From RGIG3178 sp963674495 (GTDB taxonomy: Bacteria; Bacillota; Clostridia; Christensenellales; QAND01), in contig CAXXLG010000001.1 in assembly GCA_963674495.2 (NCBI GenBank), positions 806,001 to 870,000 on the forward strand: 64,000 nt of DNA, given 5' to 3'. Below are positions 43,601-52,479 of this stretch, piece by piece. The notes beneath the pieces are model-generated. The model did no database searches, was not told the origin of the DNA, and saw only the letters and a list, made by a program, of their open reading frames with translations. The position numbers were made by a program, and so were the translations under genes. Within the stretch, counting starts at the first letter, position 1. Each line of letters begins with the position of its first letter.

Positions 43601-43878
43601 GTATTGATATTTTACTCTTTTTTATTCTGCGGCTTTCATTCATGCAGCCCTTTCAATTTTCAATCTTTTGAAAGAAACCATTTATATGGTTTTTCCCTTA
43701 TATAAAGGTGTTTTATTGGGTTTTAAAAGTTTGGGAATTAATACCCTCTCCCCGCCATCAGAATCCAACAACGGCATAACCTTTTATGAAAATGGGGTGA
43801 TGATGTTGGATTCCTTTATTTAATGGCACCCGGCAGCATCACCGCGGCGCGGAAGTATACGTATGACAAGACCGGGGT

Positions 43879-44526
43879 TTATTTTTCTTTTAGTTTTGCT
43901 AATTCCGTACCATATTTATATAAATTAGTATCTAAATACTTATTATGGATGAGTTCCTTTGTCATTCTTTCTTTTTTAGAAGGTCTGATCTTTTTTAGTT
44001 TAAATAGTTCATTGTCTAAGTAATCCTCAATAATGTTTGAAAGTTCAGTACCCATATTAAAAAAATCATTTTTTAAGGCAACCGATACTTCCCACATTGA
44101 TGAATCAGGTATATCTTTTATCAGTAAATCCACACGAAGTAAATAATGTTTTCTATACCAAAGATAGTTAGCAATTCTATCGCACCTTAAACTTAGCAAT
44201 ATTTCATCATTAAATGTGTATTCTACCCTCCAATCACTAAAAGTTCCATGATCTGATAAAATATAAAGTCCACGTAAAATTGGGGCTGATTTATCCGTTT
44301 CAGTTGCCCCATAATCAAATGATAAATCACTAACATTTTTATCCAAAATTGTCGTTAATCTCATTTTCAAATCAAAAGGTCTATATTCTTGAATAATTTT
44401 AAGACTATCCTGTGCAAAAATAGCCTTTAACTTGATGACTTCTTGCCTTTTTATCAGAAAAGACGTGATAAGTATAGGGATTGTGATCCCCAAAAGAACT
44501 GATAGTAGTGGATACACTTTCTTCAT
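43879..44526 (-). CDS. Hypothetical membrane-anchored protein
   Basis: Product of 215 aa: short start, one hydrophobic helix (PLLSVLLGITIPILITSFLI, about 6-25), then a ~190-aa hydrophilic domain with several beta-like stretches (GLYILSDHGTFSDWRVEYTF) and a Lys-rich helical end (KKIRPSKKERMTKELIHNKY). No family recognised. Ribosome site weak (GGGCCTGAA). AT-rich relative to neighbours, as is the parB relic beside it, which suggests acquired DNA. Probably expressed, but function unknown. Confidence 0.55.
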   Translation of the reverse strand: MKKVYPLLSVLLGITIPILITSFLIKRQEVIKLKAIFAQDSLKIIQEYRPFDLKMRLTTILDKNVSDLSFDYGATETDKSAPILRGLYILSDHGTFSDWRVEYTFNDEILLSLRCDRIANYLWYRKHYLLRVDLLIKDIPDSSMWEVSVALKNDFFNMGTELSNIIEDYLDNELFKLKKIRPSKKERMTKELIHNKYLDTNLYKYGTELAKLKEK

Positions 44527-44703
44527 TTCAGGCCCTGTTAAATAGTTCCATATAGGTTTACAATTTGTTAAACTTATACCGATTAATAGGCCAATAATAC
44601 AAAATAAAATACAGATTTATAATAGTTTCAAGAGTCTTATTTCTACCCACCTATAAAATATATTATATAACAATTGTAACCTATGAATCTATTGTTACAA
44701 TAG

Positions 44704-44734
44704 AAAAAAGCCCTGGCATTTTGCCAGGGCTTTT
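44704..44734 (-). terminator. Strong hairpin terminator
   Basis: AAAAGCCCTGGCA and TGCCAGGGCTTTT form a 13-bp stem with a short loop and A/T runs at both sides, 31 nt after the UbiA-like gene. It could act in both directions. Confidence 0.9.
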
Positions 44735-44764
44735 ACATCATATAACACATGGGTTATATCTGCT

Positions 44765-45052
44765 TCATCTATTTTGATTGTTCTCTGCGTTGACATTGCT
44801 GCCGATACTGTTTTTGTTTGCCACCCAATCATAGGATCCATTGACACCTGCTTGTGTCAATAGTCCCGCCACGGTAACGAGTGCGATTTTCAAGAGATCA
44901 AAAAAAGCGTCCCCTTTGAACAACAATCCTTCCCTGTACGCCGCAACGATGCCAAGCGTCGTAGCTCCCGCGGCCAATGTCAACGAAAAAGGTCTCAGAG
45001 CAATCCATGAATCCTTTATGAATTTTGGCAACATGTTCGCACCTGTTTTCAT
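44765..45052 (-). CDS. UbiA-like prenyltransferase N-terminal remnant
   Basis: Product of 95 aa. FIKDSWIALRPFSLTLAAGA resembles the first helix of UbiA/MenA prenyltransferases, and LLKIALVTVAGLLTQAGVN the second helix. The catalytic Asp motif that should follow (N-x-x-x-D region) is replaced by GSYDWVANKNSIG, and the remaining ~200 residues of the family are absent. Start ATG at 45052 behind AAAGGAACGATAAA. A good ribosome site and terminator suggest it is still expressed. It is either a truncated gene or a small two-helix membrane protein; divergent from the ABC operon. Confidence 0.55.
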   Translation of the reverse strand: MKTGANMLPKFIKDSWIALRPFSLTLAAGATTLGIVAAYREGLLFKGDAFFDLLKIALVTVAGLLTQAGVNGSYDWVANKNSIGSNVNAENNQNR

Positions 45053-45206
45053 TTTATCGTTCCTTTTACACCTTCTGTCCATATCCAATTGTTGCATACG
45101 GAACGCCATGATGCAACCGCTATGTATGACATGTTATGCTATTACGTTGCATAAATAAATAAACAATCATATAATTAAAATCACACGTTTAACAAGGAGG
45201 TCTGGC

Positions 45207-46127
45207 ATGAATATTTTGAGACGCTTGTTTACTGGGATTATTGCATTGACAATGCTTGCTTTCGCGGGCTGCAGCACGTCCGCATCGGACAAAACTAAAA
45301 ACATGGCACTTACCATAGGCCTGATGCCTGCCGTAGATTCCGCGCCAATTCTTCTGGCAGATAAAAAGGGTTATTTTAATGAACTCGGGCTTGACATACG
45401 CATTGAGATTTACACCAATGCCCAGAATAGACAAAGTGCCTTGCAAGCATCGGCCATAGACGGTGCCATGACCGATTTGATTGCGGTAGCCACCAATGTC
45501 GATAACGGCTTTGATATCAGAGCCGTTATGACGACAAATGGCATGTTCCCGGTTCTGATGAACACCGACAGCGAGGACAAAACGGATATAAAGGTCGGCA
45601 TGATGGAAGTCAGCGTATCCAACTTCTTAATTGACAAATGGCTGGGTAATCAATACAACATCGAAAAGGTCTTTATAGACGAGATACCGCAAAGGTTGGC
45701 TGCCATTCAAAACGGCCAAACGGATATGGGACTGTTCCCGGAACCCGTTGCGTCGATGGGTGAACTTTCCGGTCTTGAAAAAAAGATCTACGATTCCGAT
45801 AACGGGTACTGTCCGGACGTGATGGTGTTTACAGGAACGGCCATAGCCAACAAGGGAGAAGCGATAGAGCTTTTTATACAGGCCTACAACAAAGCCGTGG
45901 ATGACATCAACGTAGATCCGGATGCAGCGCGGGATATACTGATGGAAAACATACAAAACCTTAATCCGGACGTTCGAGATATGATGGTTCTCCCCACATA
46001 TACCAAAGCATCTTTGCCAAATAGCGATTATATCGATGAAATTATCCTATGGACGGCTAATGTGATCAAAGAGGACCTCAACGTCAGCGCCGACGACCTG
46101 GTTGACAGGACGTTTGTAGAACAATGA
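45207..46127 (+). CDS. ABC transporter substrate-binding lipoprotein, NitT/TauT type
   Basis: Periplasmic-type binding protein, lipid-anchored. 306 aa with signal and lipobox FAGC (Cys at about 22). Then SsuA/NMT1-like folds: LTIGLMPAVDSAPILLADKKGYF at 35-57, DGAMTDLIAVA, QNGQTDMGLFPEPVAS. This family brings sulfonates, nitrate, taurine or thiamine precursors (HMP). Start behind AAGGAGGTCTGGC. The stop overlaps the ATPase ATG by 4 nt. The substrate is not determined by sequence. Confidence 0.9.
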   Translation: MNILRRLFTGIIALTMLAFAGCSTSASDKTKNMALTIGLMPAVDSAPILLADKKGYFNELGLDIRIEIYTNAQNRQSALQASAIDGAMTDLIAVATNVDNGFDIRAVMTTNGMFPVLMNTDSEDKTDIKVGMMEVSVSNFLIDKWLGNQYNIEKVFIDEIPQRLAAIQNGQTDMGLFPEPVASMGELSGLEKKIYDSDNGYCPDVMVFTGTAIANKGEAIELFIQAYNKAVDDINVDPDAARDILMENIQNLNPDVRDMMVLPTYTKASLPNSDYIDEIILWTANVIKEDLNVSADDLVDRTFVEQ

Positions 46128-46858
46128 TACGCATTACAGGTCTTGGGGTTGACTATGCTCACGAAACTGCTTTGAATGATATCAACCTCCAGATACAACG
46201 GAATACAACATGCGCCGTCATCGGACCTTCGGGTTGTGGTAAAACCACGCTATTATTTGCCCTGTCCGGATTGATTGCCCCGGACAGAGGGACCATCAAC
46301 ATCGGTAATAGTAAGCTTTCGGGCGTTCGAAAAGATACCGGGATCATTATGCAGAACACCGGCCTCTTGCCGTGGAAAACAGTATATAAAAATGTCTCGT
46401 TGGGCCTTGTTGCGCGAAACGTGGGCACTGCTACAATCGAGCAGAGAGTCCTCGCCATCCTTACCGAACTTGACATTGTGGAACATCGCAACAAATACCC
46501 GTCGCAACTCAGCGGAGGGCAAAAACAACGTACTGCCATCGCCCGAACACTTGTCACCGAACCGGATCTGTTGCTTTTGGACGAGCCTCTGTCCTCATTG
46601 GATTCCATCACAAGGGAGCACATTCAAAACCTCATTCTTACGCTGTACAAAAAAAGGCCGTTAACCATCTTATTGGTAACTCACAGCATTGAGGAAGCGG
46701 TTTTTCTAGGGCAACGAATCGTTGTGATGGACAAGGCATCGATCAAACATATCATCGACAATCCATATTTCGGCGATGAGAGCATCCGACTCAAACCGGA
46801 CTATTACAACATTTGCATGCAAGTGCGAAAATATCTCAGTGACCGTGGTGTATCATGA
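46124..46858 (+). CDS. ABC transporter ATPase, NitT/TauT type
   Basis: Product of 244 aa with all nucleotide-binding motifs: Walker A GPSGCGKTT (about 35-43), Q-loop QNTGLLPWKT, signature LSGGQKQRTAIA, Walker B LLLLDEPLSSLD and the switch His in LLVTHSIEEA. It powers import by the permease. ATGA overlaps with both neighbouring genes indicate tight coupling. Closest type SsuB/TauB/ThiZ. Confidence 0.95.
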   Translation: MIRITGLGVDYAHETALNDINLQIQRNTTCAVIGPSGCGKTTLLFALSGLIAPDRGTINIGNSKLSGVRKDTGIIMQNTGLLPWKTVYKNVSLGLVARNVGTATIEQRVLAILTELDIVEHRNKYPSQLSGGQKQRTAIARTLVTEPDLLLLDEPLSSLDSITREHIQNLILTLYKKRPLTILLVTHSIEEAVFLGQRIVVMDKASIKHIIDNPYFGDESIRLKPDYYNICMQVRKYLSDRGVS

Positions 46859-47622
46859 AACTTGTAAAAAGAATGCTACACAGTAAAACCTTGACTGGGT
46901 CATTGATCGTACTTCTTTTTTGGTACGCATTGCACCTGACTCTGAATTCCGCTATCATACCCAGTCCATACGCGGCATTTGTCGAATTTTTTAAACTTTT
47001 ACAGGGAGATCTCCTTTTGCATATTTTGGTAAGCCTGTATCGGATCATAGCGGCGGTTTTGATATCACTTGCCATCGGGCTTCCGCTTGGGCTGTGGGCG
47101 GGATTGAGCAGACGAGCAGACCGGTTCATTTCTCCCGTCGCGTACATCCTCTCCCCAATACCTAAAATCGCTTTCCTGCCTGTCTTTATGATCCTGTTTG
47201 GTCTTGGCGACACATCCAAGATCATACTGATCATCGCGGTCATCGTGTTTCAGATCATGCTGGCTGCACGGGACGGCGTGAAGGAGATACCGGGCGAACT
47301 GTTCCATTCAGTCAAATCCCTTGGCCTCAGCCGCGCTCAGACATACATAAACCTGGTACTGCCCGCCGTTTTGCCCAAGACCATCTCTGCGCTTCGAATA
47401 AGCACGGGCATCAGCATATCCGTGCTGTTCTTTGCTGAAAACTTTGCGACCGCCTACGGGATCGGTCATTATATCATGAACAGTTGGACCATGGCCGATT
47501 ATACCGGTCTATTCGCGGGCATCCTTGCATTGAGCATCATGGGCATTGCGGTTTTCAAACTTATCGATCTATTGGAAAAGAAGCTGTGTCCTTGGGTGTT
47601 CATCCACCAGCAAAGCGCATGA
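46855..47622 (+). CDS. ABC transporter permease, NitT/TauT type
   Basis: Product of 255 aa with six hydrophobic helices and the EAA loop (EIPGELFHSVKSLGLSRAQTYINLVLP, about 143-169) that contacts the ATPase. It resembles SsuC/TauC. It starts in an ATGA overlap with the ATPase stop. It completes a three-gene importer (binding protein, ATPase, permease). A weak hairpin follows near 47654-47690. Confidence 0.94.
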   Translation: MKLVKRMLHSKTLTGSLIVLLFWYALHLTLNSAIIPSPYAAFVEFFKLLQGDLLLHILVSLYRIIAAVLISLAIGLPLGLWAGLSRRADRFISPVAYILSPIPKIAFLPVFMILFGLGDTSKIILIIAVIVFQIMLAARDGVKEIPGELFHSVKSLGLSRAQTYINLVLPAVLPKTISALRISTGISISVLFFAENFATAYGIGHYIMNSWTMADYTGLFAGILALSIMGIAVFKLIDLLEKKLCPWVFIHQQSA

Positions 47623-47702
47623 AATTATAAAATAACGTGATCCAACAACCGGTATATGGCAATGCCCGCAATCGCTGCGGACATTTTTATTCCTGTTCAC
47701 AA

Positions 47703-48191
47703 TCAAAGGTCCAGTTGCATGAAGCCTACCGTAAAAGGCAAATGATCGAATACCCTTGTCCCAGTGTGTACGAATCCGTTTTTCAGATACCACTCTTTCA
47801 GCACGACGTTCTCCTCTATAATCCCAATGGTGATCCTGCTTCCGCCCCGCCGCTTCACTTCCTGACGAATGAAGTCAAGCAAACACTTTCCACCGCCCAA
47901 GTGCCTATAGCGTGGCAATACGGTTAGCTTCTTCATGTCAAATCGGTTTTCGTCCCCTTGATCCAATTGTACGAAGCCAATCTGCCGAGTATCCAAAAAC
48001 AAACCGTACATGCAGTTCCCTTTTTCCATATCCGCCTTAAGCCTTCGTTGTTTTATAAATGCTCCGTTTGTCGGGCAATTCTTCTGCGTTAGGTTGAAAT
48101 CATTTGCCACCGTAGCAAACCCTTCGCGTATGATTTGGGTGCATGTGCCCAAATCATCCTCCGAAACCTCTTTGATAGCAAACTCGTTCAT
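47703..48191 (-). CDS. GNAT-family N-acetyltransferase
   Basis: Acetyl-CoA-dependent transferase, 162 aa. Acetyl-CoA binding motif RYRHLGGGKCLLDFIRQE (about 94-111), then RITIGIIEENVVLKEWYLKNGF with the usual Tyr before NGF. Start ATG at 48191 behind GGAGGCGAAGAT; earlier in-frame starts lack a site. Substrate unknown; stands convergent to the ABC operon. Confidence 0.88.
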   Translation of the reverse strand: MNEFAIKEVSEDDLGTCTQIIREGFATVANDFNLTQKNCPTNGAFIKQRRLKADMEKGNCMYGLFLDTRQIGFVQLDQGDENRFDMKKLTVLPRYRHLGGGKCLLDFIRQEVKRRGGSRITIGIIEENVVLKEWYLKNGFVHTGTRVFDHLPFTVGFMQLDL

Positions 48192-48364
48192 ATCTTCGCC
48201 TCCATGCCGCATAATTAGGCGTTTATATGCCATGATGAATGGCCGCGTTTTACCTCATGGTACGATCATGCTACATTTCATTGTATATCGGTTATCGATT
48301 TTGTATAATCAATACCGTAACAAACAAACCATCGATCATCCTACCACCTGAAAGGAAGCCTAAA

Positions 48365-49039
48365 ATGTTTAGACTGCAAAATGAATTGACCGATCCATAC
48401 CAAGGTTCATCGGTGGGAATTCTTGTCGTGAATAATGTTGTCAACATGCCATCCCATCAGGAGTTGGATGAGAAAAAACGCTTGCTTGAGGATACCCTCA
48501 GAGAAAAATACGGCGGCCTTACCCGAAGTGCGCTCAAAACGATCCATCCGATGGACGTCTATGTTGCCTACTACAAGAAATTCGGGTACAGCTATCATGT
48601 ATTGCCCCAACTGGAGTCGATACTCAAGGGCAAATCAATACCCAGTATATCCGCATTGGTCACATCAATGTTCATGGCCGAATTAAAGAACATGATGCTC
48701 ACAGCAGGGCATGATCTTGACAGGTTGGTGTTTCCTATTCGGTTGCATGCAACATCCGGTTTGGAAGCATACGTTGGCATTGGCGGCAAATATCTGACGA
48801 CAGTCGCGGGCGATATAGCCATAACTGATCAAAAGGGCATGATATCAAGCATCCTCAGAGGCCCGGATCGGCGGACACGCATCGGGCCAAAAACCACGAG
48901 CGCTCTTTTTTCCGTCTACGCGCCTCCTCAAATCGACGGTAGCCTTATTTATAATCATTTGGACGATATCGAATTGTATTTGGGCACATTCTCCACCCAA
49001 GCCAGTACGACAGTTAAACAGGTATTTACAACGCGATGA
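48365..49039 (+). CDS. B3/B4 tRNA-binding domain protein
   Basis: Product of 224 aa consisting mainly of the B3/B4 domain of the phenylalanyl-tRNA synthetase beta subunit (TIHPMDVYVAYYKKFG, then ISALVTSMFMAELKNMMLTAGHDLD). Stand-alone proteins of this type edit mischarged tRNAs or bind amino acids; function often unknown. Start ATG at 48365 behind AAAGGAAG. Single gene. Confidence 0.8.
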   Translation: MFRLQNELTDPYQGSSVGILVVNNVVNMPSHQELDEKKRLLEDTLREKYGGLTRSALKTIHPMDVYVAYYKKFGYSYHVLPQLESILKGKSIPSISALVTSMFMAELKNMMLTAGHDLDRLVFPIRLHATSGLEAYVGIGGKYLTTVAGDIAITDQKGMISSILRGPDRRTRIGPKTTSALFSVYAPPQIDGSLIYNHLDDIELYLGTFSTQASTTVKQVFTTR

Positions 49040-49109
49040 TCGACCCACTCTTTGAGTTGTAGGACAAAGGGCCTGTCTCCACGCTCTATCTGATAAGGCG
49101 CCCGCTAAA

Positions 49110-50432
49110 TCACTGACCTCTTCCGATTTGTTCATATTCGAATCCCAATCCACTGAGCATCGATGCGTCATATTGATTCCTGCCATCAAAAATCAGTTTG
49201 TTTTTAAGCAATTGCTCCATCCGTTTAAAATCCGGGCTGCGAAATTCCTTCCATTCCGTAACAAGCACCAACGCATCCGCCCCGCTCAATGCATCATAGG
49301 GATTGCGTGAAAAATCAACGGCGTCATCGGAGAGTATTCCCTTGGCCGTATCCATGGCCTTTGGGTCGAATGCCTGTATGTGCGCGCCGCGCTTTACCAA
49401 TTCTTGTATGATCACGATGGAAGGTGCTTCACGCATGTCATCAGTGCCGGGTTTGAATGCCAGACCCCATACAGCAAAGCGCTTCCCATTTAGATCCTCA
49501 CCGAATCTACGCACGATCTTATCCACAAGAACCATCTTCTGGGCTCTGTTCACGTCTTCCACGCTTTTGAGTATATGCATTGGAAATTCAACATCCGCCG
49601 CCGTTTTGATCAACGCTTGAACATCCTTGGGGAAGCAGCTCCCGCCATAGCCGCATCCCGCATACAAAAAGCTGTACCCGATGCGCGAATCGCTGCCAAT
49701 ACCGCGGCGGATGTTGTTGATGTCAGCGCCGACGCGCTCGCAAAGATTGGCCATCTCATTCATAAATGATATACGCGTTGCAAGCATTGCATTGGCCGCG
49801 TATTTTGTCATCTCAGCGCTTTTTGGGTCCATCAAGATGAATCTGTCGTGGTTCCTGACAAACGGCGCATACAGCGTCTGAAGCGTTTTGGTAGCACGTT
49901 CGTCTTCCGAACCGATGACGATGCGATCCGGGCGCATGCAATCGTTCACCGCCGATCCCTCCTTGAGAAATTCGGGATTGGACAAAACCGAAACCCTATA
50001 GTCCGTGCCGCGTTCGGTCTGTTCCTTGGCAATGATGCCGGCAACGCTGTTTGCCGTCCCAACCGGCACCGTAGATTTATTGACCACAATCATATCATGG
50101 CCGATGCAGCGGCCGATATCCTTTGCTACAGCCATTACTTGGCTTAAATCGGCGCTGCCGTCCTGTGCCATCGGCGTGCCCACCGCAATAAAGCAGATGT
50201 CAGCTTCATCCAATGCTTTCTGAATATCAGGGCTAAAACATAAATTCCCTTTTTCCCGGTTGCGTTGCACCATTTGCTGTAACTGTGGCTCGTATATGAT
50301 TGCCTCGTCATTGTTAAGGCGCTGGATTTTATCCATATCCGTATCCACACAGTAGACAGCATTGCCCATCTCTGCAAAACACGCTGCCGTAACCAGCCCT
50401 ACATACCCCGTTCCCACAATTGATATATGCAT
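49110..50432 (-). CDS. ugd: UDP-glucose 6-dehydrogenase
   Basis: Oxidises UDP-glucose to UDP-glucuronate with two NAD+. The 440-aa product has the N-terminal Rossmann motif IVGTGYVGLVTAACFAEMG, catalytic Cys in GCGYGGSCFPKDVQAL (near 260) and the C-terminal UDP-binding FKPGTDDMREAPS. Complete. Start ATG behind AAAGGAACGATACT. Last gene of the minus-strand glycan operon; provides uronic acid precursors. Confidence 0.96.
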   Translation of the reverse strand: MHISIVGTGYVGLVTAACFAEMGNAVYCVDTDMDKIQRLNNDEAIIYEPQLQQMVQRNREKGNLCFSPDIQKALDEADICFIAVGTPMAQDGSADLSQVMAVAKDIGRCIGHDMIVVNKSTVPVGTANSVAGIIAKEQTERGTDYRVSVLSNPEFLKEGSAVNDCMRPDRIVIGSEDERATKTLQTLYAPFVRNHDRFILMDPKSAEMTKYAANAMLATRISFMNEMANLCERVGADINNIRRGIGSDSRIGYSFLYAGCGYGGSCFPKDVQALIKTAADVEFPMHILKSVEDVNRAQKMVLVDKIVRRFGEDLNGKRFAVWGLAFKPGTDDMREAPSIVIIQELVKRGAHIQAFDPKAMDTAKGILSDDAVDFSRNPYDALSGADALVLVTEWKEFRSPDFKRMEQLLKNKLIFDGRNQYDASMLSGLGFEYEQIGRGQ

Positions 50433-50521
50433 AGTATCGTTCCTTTGTAAGTTATTTATCGTATTTTATCAAATTTCTTGCTTTGTCGTCCGTTCACTTC
50501 CGCACGCTGCGTTATAAGCTT

Positions 50522-51487
50522 CTAAGGGGATTCCCGATTTTGCCCTCCATGCTTTCTCTTTTGCAACGCTTCAGCCGATATCTTCACGGTAAATGCCAAT
50601 ACATCGCCAATGATGGAAAATAGCCGCTGTATCACGGCTGCGAGTATGGTCATTTCCTTGCCGAATGTCGGCGTCAAAAGAAAGAACAGTACCGCTTCGC
50701 GTACGCCAATGCCGCCGGGAGCACCCGGTACCATAAACCCGGCGAGCCAGGCAATGATATAAGCCATGATGACGGTGCCCATATACGCGATGGCATCTAC
50801 TCCCAACACAAATTGAAAGGTCATCACCAGTACAAGGCCCGTAAGCAACAGTACGATCACATACAACGGAAGAATTCTTATTGTAAAATACCAGAATCTT
50901 TTCGTGAAGAACAGCTTGTACTTTTGCAGTTTATCCTTCTTTTTGCGAATGAGCACTACGCATAGGATTACCAATGCGATAATCAGCAGCGCAACGGGTG
51001 CGGCCACGACGCTTTGCACGGACTCGAACTGCCCGTGCAGAATATTGATCAGCTGTCGGCCGGAAAACAACACCGATAGCAGAAAGGCCGATAGAATCTG
51101 CATGCCGATTTCTGCCAGGGATGAAAATGCAATATCCAATTGTTCAAAGCCGTATTTGGCGCCCAATAAATTTCTTCCCGCATAGTGCATGACGTTGCCG
51201 GGCAGGTATTTGGCAATGTTTGCCTTCACATAAGCGTTGGATACATCTTTATATCCTGCACCCTTTCCCGCAATAAAAGCAAGAATCATCTGCCATCCAT
51301 ACGCCGCTGCAAAGAGGTTGGCCGTATAGATGAATACGGATAAAAACCCGATCAACACGAGGTTGTTTATGCTAACGATGCGCGTAAAATCGATAGAAAG
51401 CGAAAATAACGTCCTGATGATAAATGCAATCGCAACCAACATAAGGATAAAACCGGCCGGCTTCGCCCATTTTTTTATCCGCTTCAC
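50522..51487 (-). CDS. Lysylphosphatidylglycerol flippase-like membrane protein
   Basis: Product of 321 aa with about eight membrane helices, of the UPF0104/LPG synthase membrane domain family. Features are AKYLPGNVMHYAGRNLLG, MVPGAPGGIGVREAVLFFLL and VIQRLFSIIGDVLAF. Such proteins act as lipid or polyprenyl-sugar flippases and accompany glycosyltransferases. Start GTG at 51487 behind GGGGGTGATGGA; longer frames upstream would overlap the GT2 gene with no ribosome site. In the glycan operon it may translocate a lipid-linked sugar. Confidence 0.86.
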   Translation of the reverse strand: MKRIKKWAKPAGFILMLVAIAFIIRTLFSLSIDFTRIVSINNLVLIGFLSVFIYTANLFAAAYGWQMILAFIAGKGAGYKDVSNAYVKANIAKYLPGNVMHYAGRNLLGAKYGFEQLDIAFSSLAEIGMQILSAFLLSVLFSGRQLINILHGQFESVQSVVAAPVALLIIALVILCVVLIRKKKDKLQKYKLFFTKRFWYFTIRILPLYVIVLLLTGLVLVMTFQFVLGVDAIAYMGTVIMAYIIAWLAGFMVPGAPGGIGVREAVLFFLLTPTFGKEMTILAAVIQRLFSIIGDVLAFTVKISAEALQKRKHGGQNRESP

Positions 51488-51504
51488 TCCATCACCCCCG
51501 ATTG

Positions 51505-52467
51505 TCACTGTTCCCGTGCATCGCCGCCGTTTGCCGTATCCATGCGCCTGACACGATACTGGATATCCTCGAGTAGTTTGCGGTTCGCCGCGATAATGTC
51601 CGCCTGCAATCCCATCATCAGCGTCTGGAATCCGAGCAACATCAAAACGGCTGCAAAGATCAGAGATTGGATGTGTCCGGTTCCGTCCCCCACAAAATAA
51701 TACACCAAAAACCGTATACCGAGGCCAAGTCCCGCTACAAACAACACCATGCCGATAGCGCCAAAGAATTTCAATGGTTTGTACATCATGAACGAACGAA
51801 TGATCACCGAAGCAGAACGCCGTATATATGCCCATATACTCTTGAAAAGCCTGGATTTGCGCGTTTCTGGGTTTGTACGGATTCGCACCGATTCAATGGC
51901 TGCGCGATTATGTCCAGCCTGAATGATGGTCTCCAACGTATATGTGTATTCGTTTACGACATTGAGCCTAAGCGCAGCCTCCCGCGTATATGCACGAAAT
52001 CCGCTGGGCGCGTCCGGGACGTCCGTTCCAGACGCAACGCGCACAACAAAGCTTCCGAAATGTTGAAACTTCTTCTTCTTTTTCGAAAAATGCTCGGTTT
52101 CATCGATGGGTCTCTCTCCGATTGCGATATCTGCCCTTTGCTTTAGTATAGGTTCAACCAGTCGTTCAATGTCCGCGCCACAGTACTGGTTATCGGCATC
52201 GGTGTTAACGATAATATCCGCATTCAACCTGAGGCAGGCATCGATGCCGGCCATAAACCCCCTGGCCAATCCCCTGTTCCTGCGAAAGCTGACCACGTGA
52301 TGAACGCCTATTTTCTTGGCAACTTCCACGGTCTTGTCCGTACTGCCGTCGTCAATGATCAGGTATTCGATGGTATCGATGCCTTCGATTTTCTTTGGCA
52401 GATCCGCAACGGTCTGTGGCAGCGTCTGCTCCTCGTTAAAACATGGGATTTGAATGATGAGTTTCAT
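51505..52467 (-). CDS. Family 2 glycosyltransferase, dolichyl-phosphate-sugar synthase-like
   Basis: Product of 320 aa: GT-A domain (IIQIPCFNEEQTLPQTVADL; IIDDGSTDKT; metal site VNTDADNQY; acceptor RAYTREAALRLN) plus two C-terminal membrane helices (FFGAIGMVLFVAGLGLGIRF, LIFAAVLMLLGFQTLMMGL). This is the architecture of polyprenyl-phosphate glucosyl/mannosyl-transferases. It likely charges undecaprenyl phosphate with a sugar for the GT-C enzyme encoded next to it. Ends 17 nt before the flippase start. Confidence 0.92.
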   Translation of the reverse strand: MKLIIQIPCFNEEQTLPQTVADLPKKIEGIDTIEYLIIDDGSTDKTVEVAKKIGVHHVVSFRRNRGLARGFMAGIDACLRLNADIIVNTDADNQYCGADIERLVEPILKQRADIAIGERPIDETEHFSKKKKKFQHFGSFVVRVASGTDVPDAPSGFRAYTREAALRLNVVNEYTYTLETIIQAGHNRAAIESVRIRTNPETRKSRLFKSIWAYIRRSASVIIRSFMMYKPLKFFGAIGMVLFVAGLGLGIRFLVYYFVGDGTGHIQSLIFAAVLMLLGFQTLMMGLQADIIAANRKLLEDIQYRVRRMDTANGGDAREQ

Positions 52468-52479
52468 TTCGGTCTCCTT

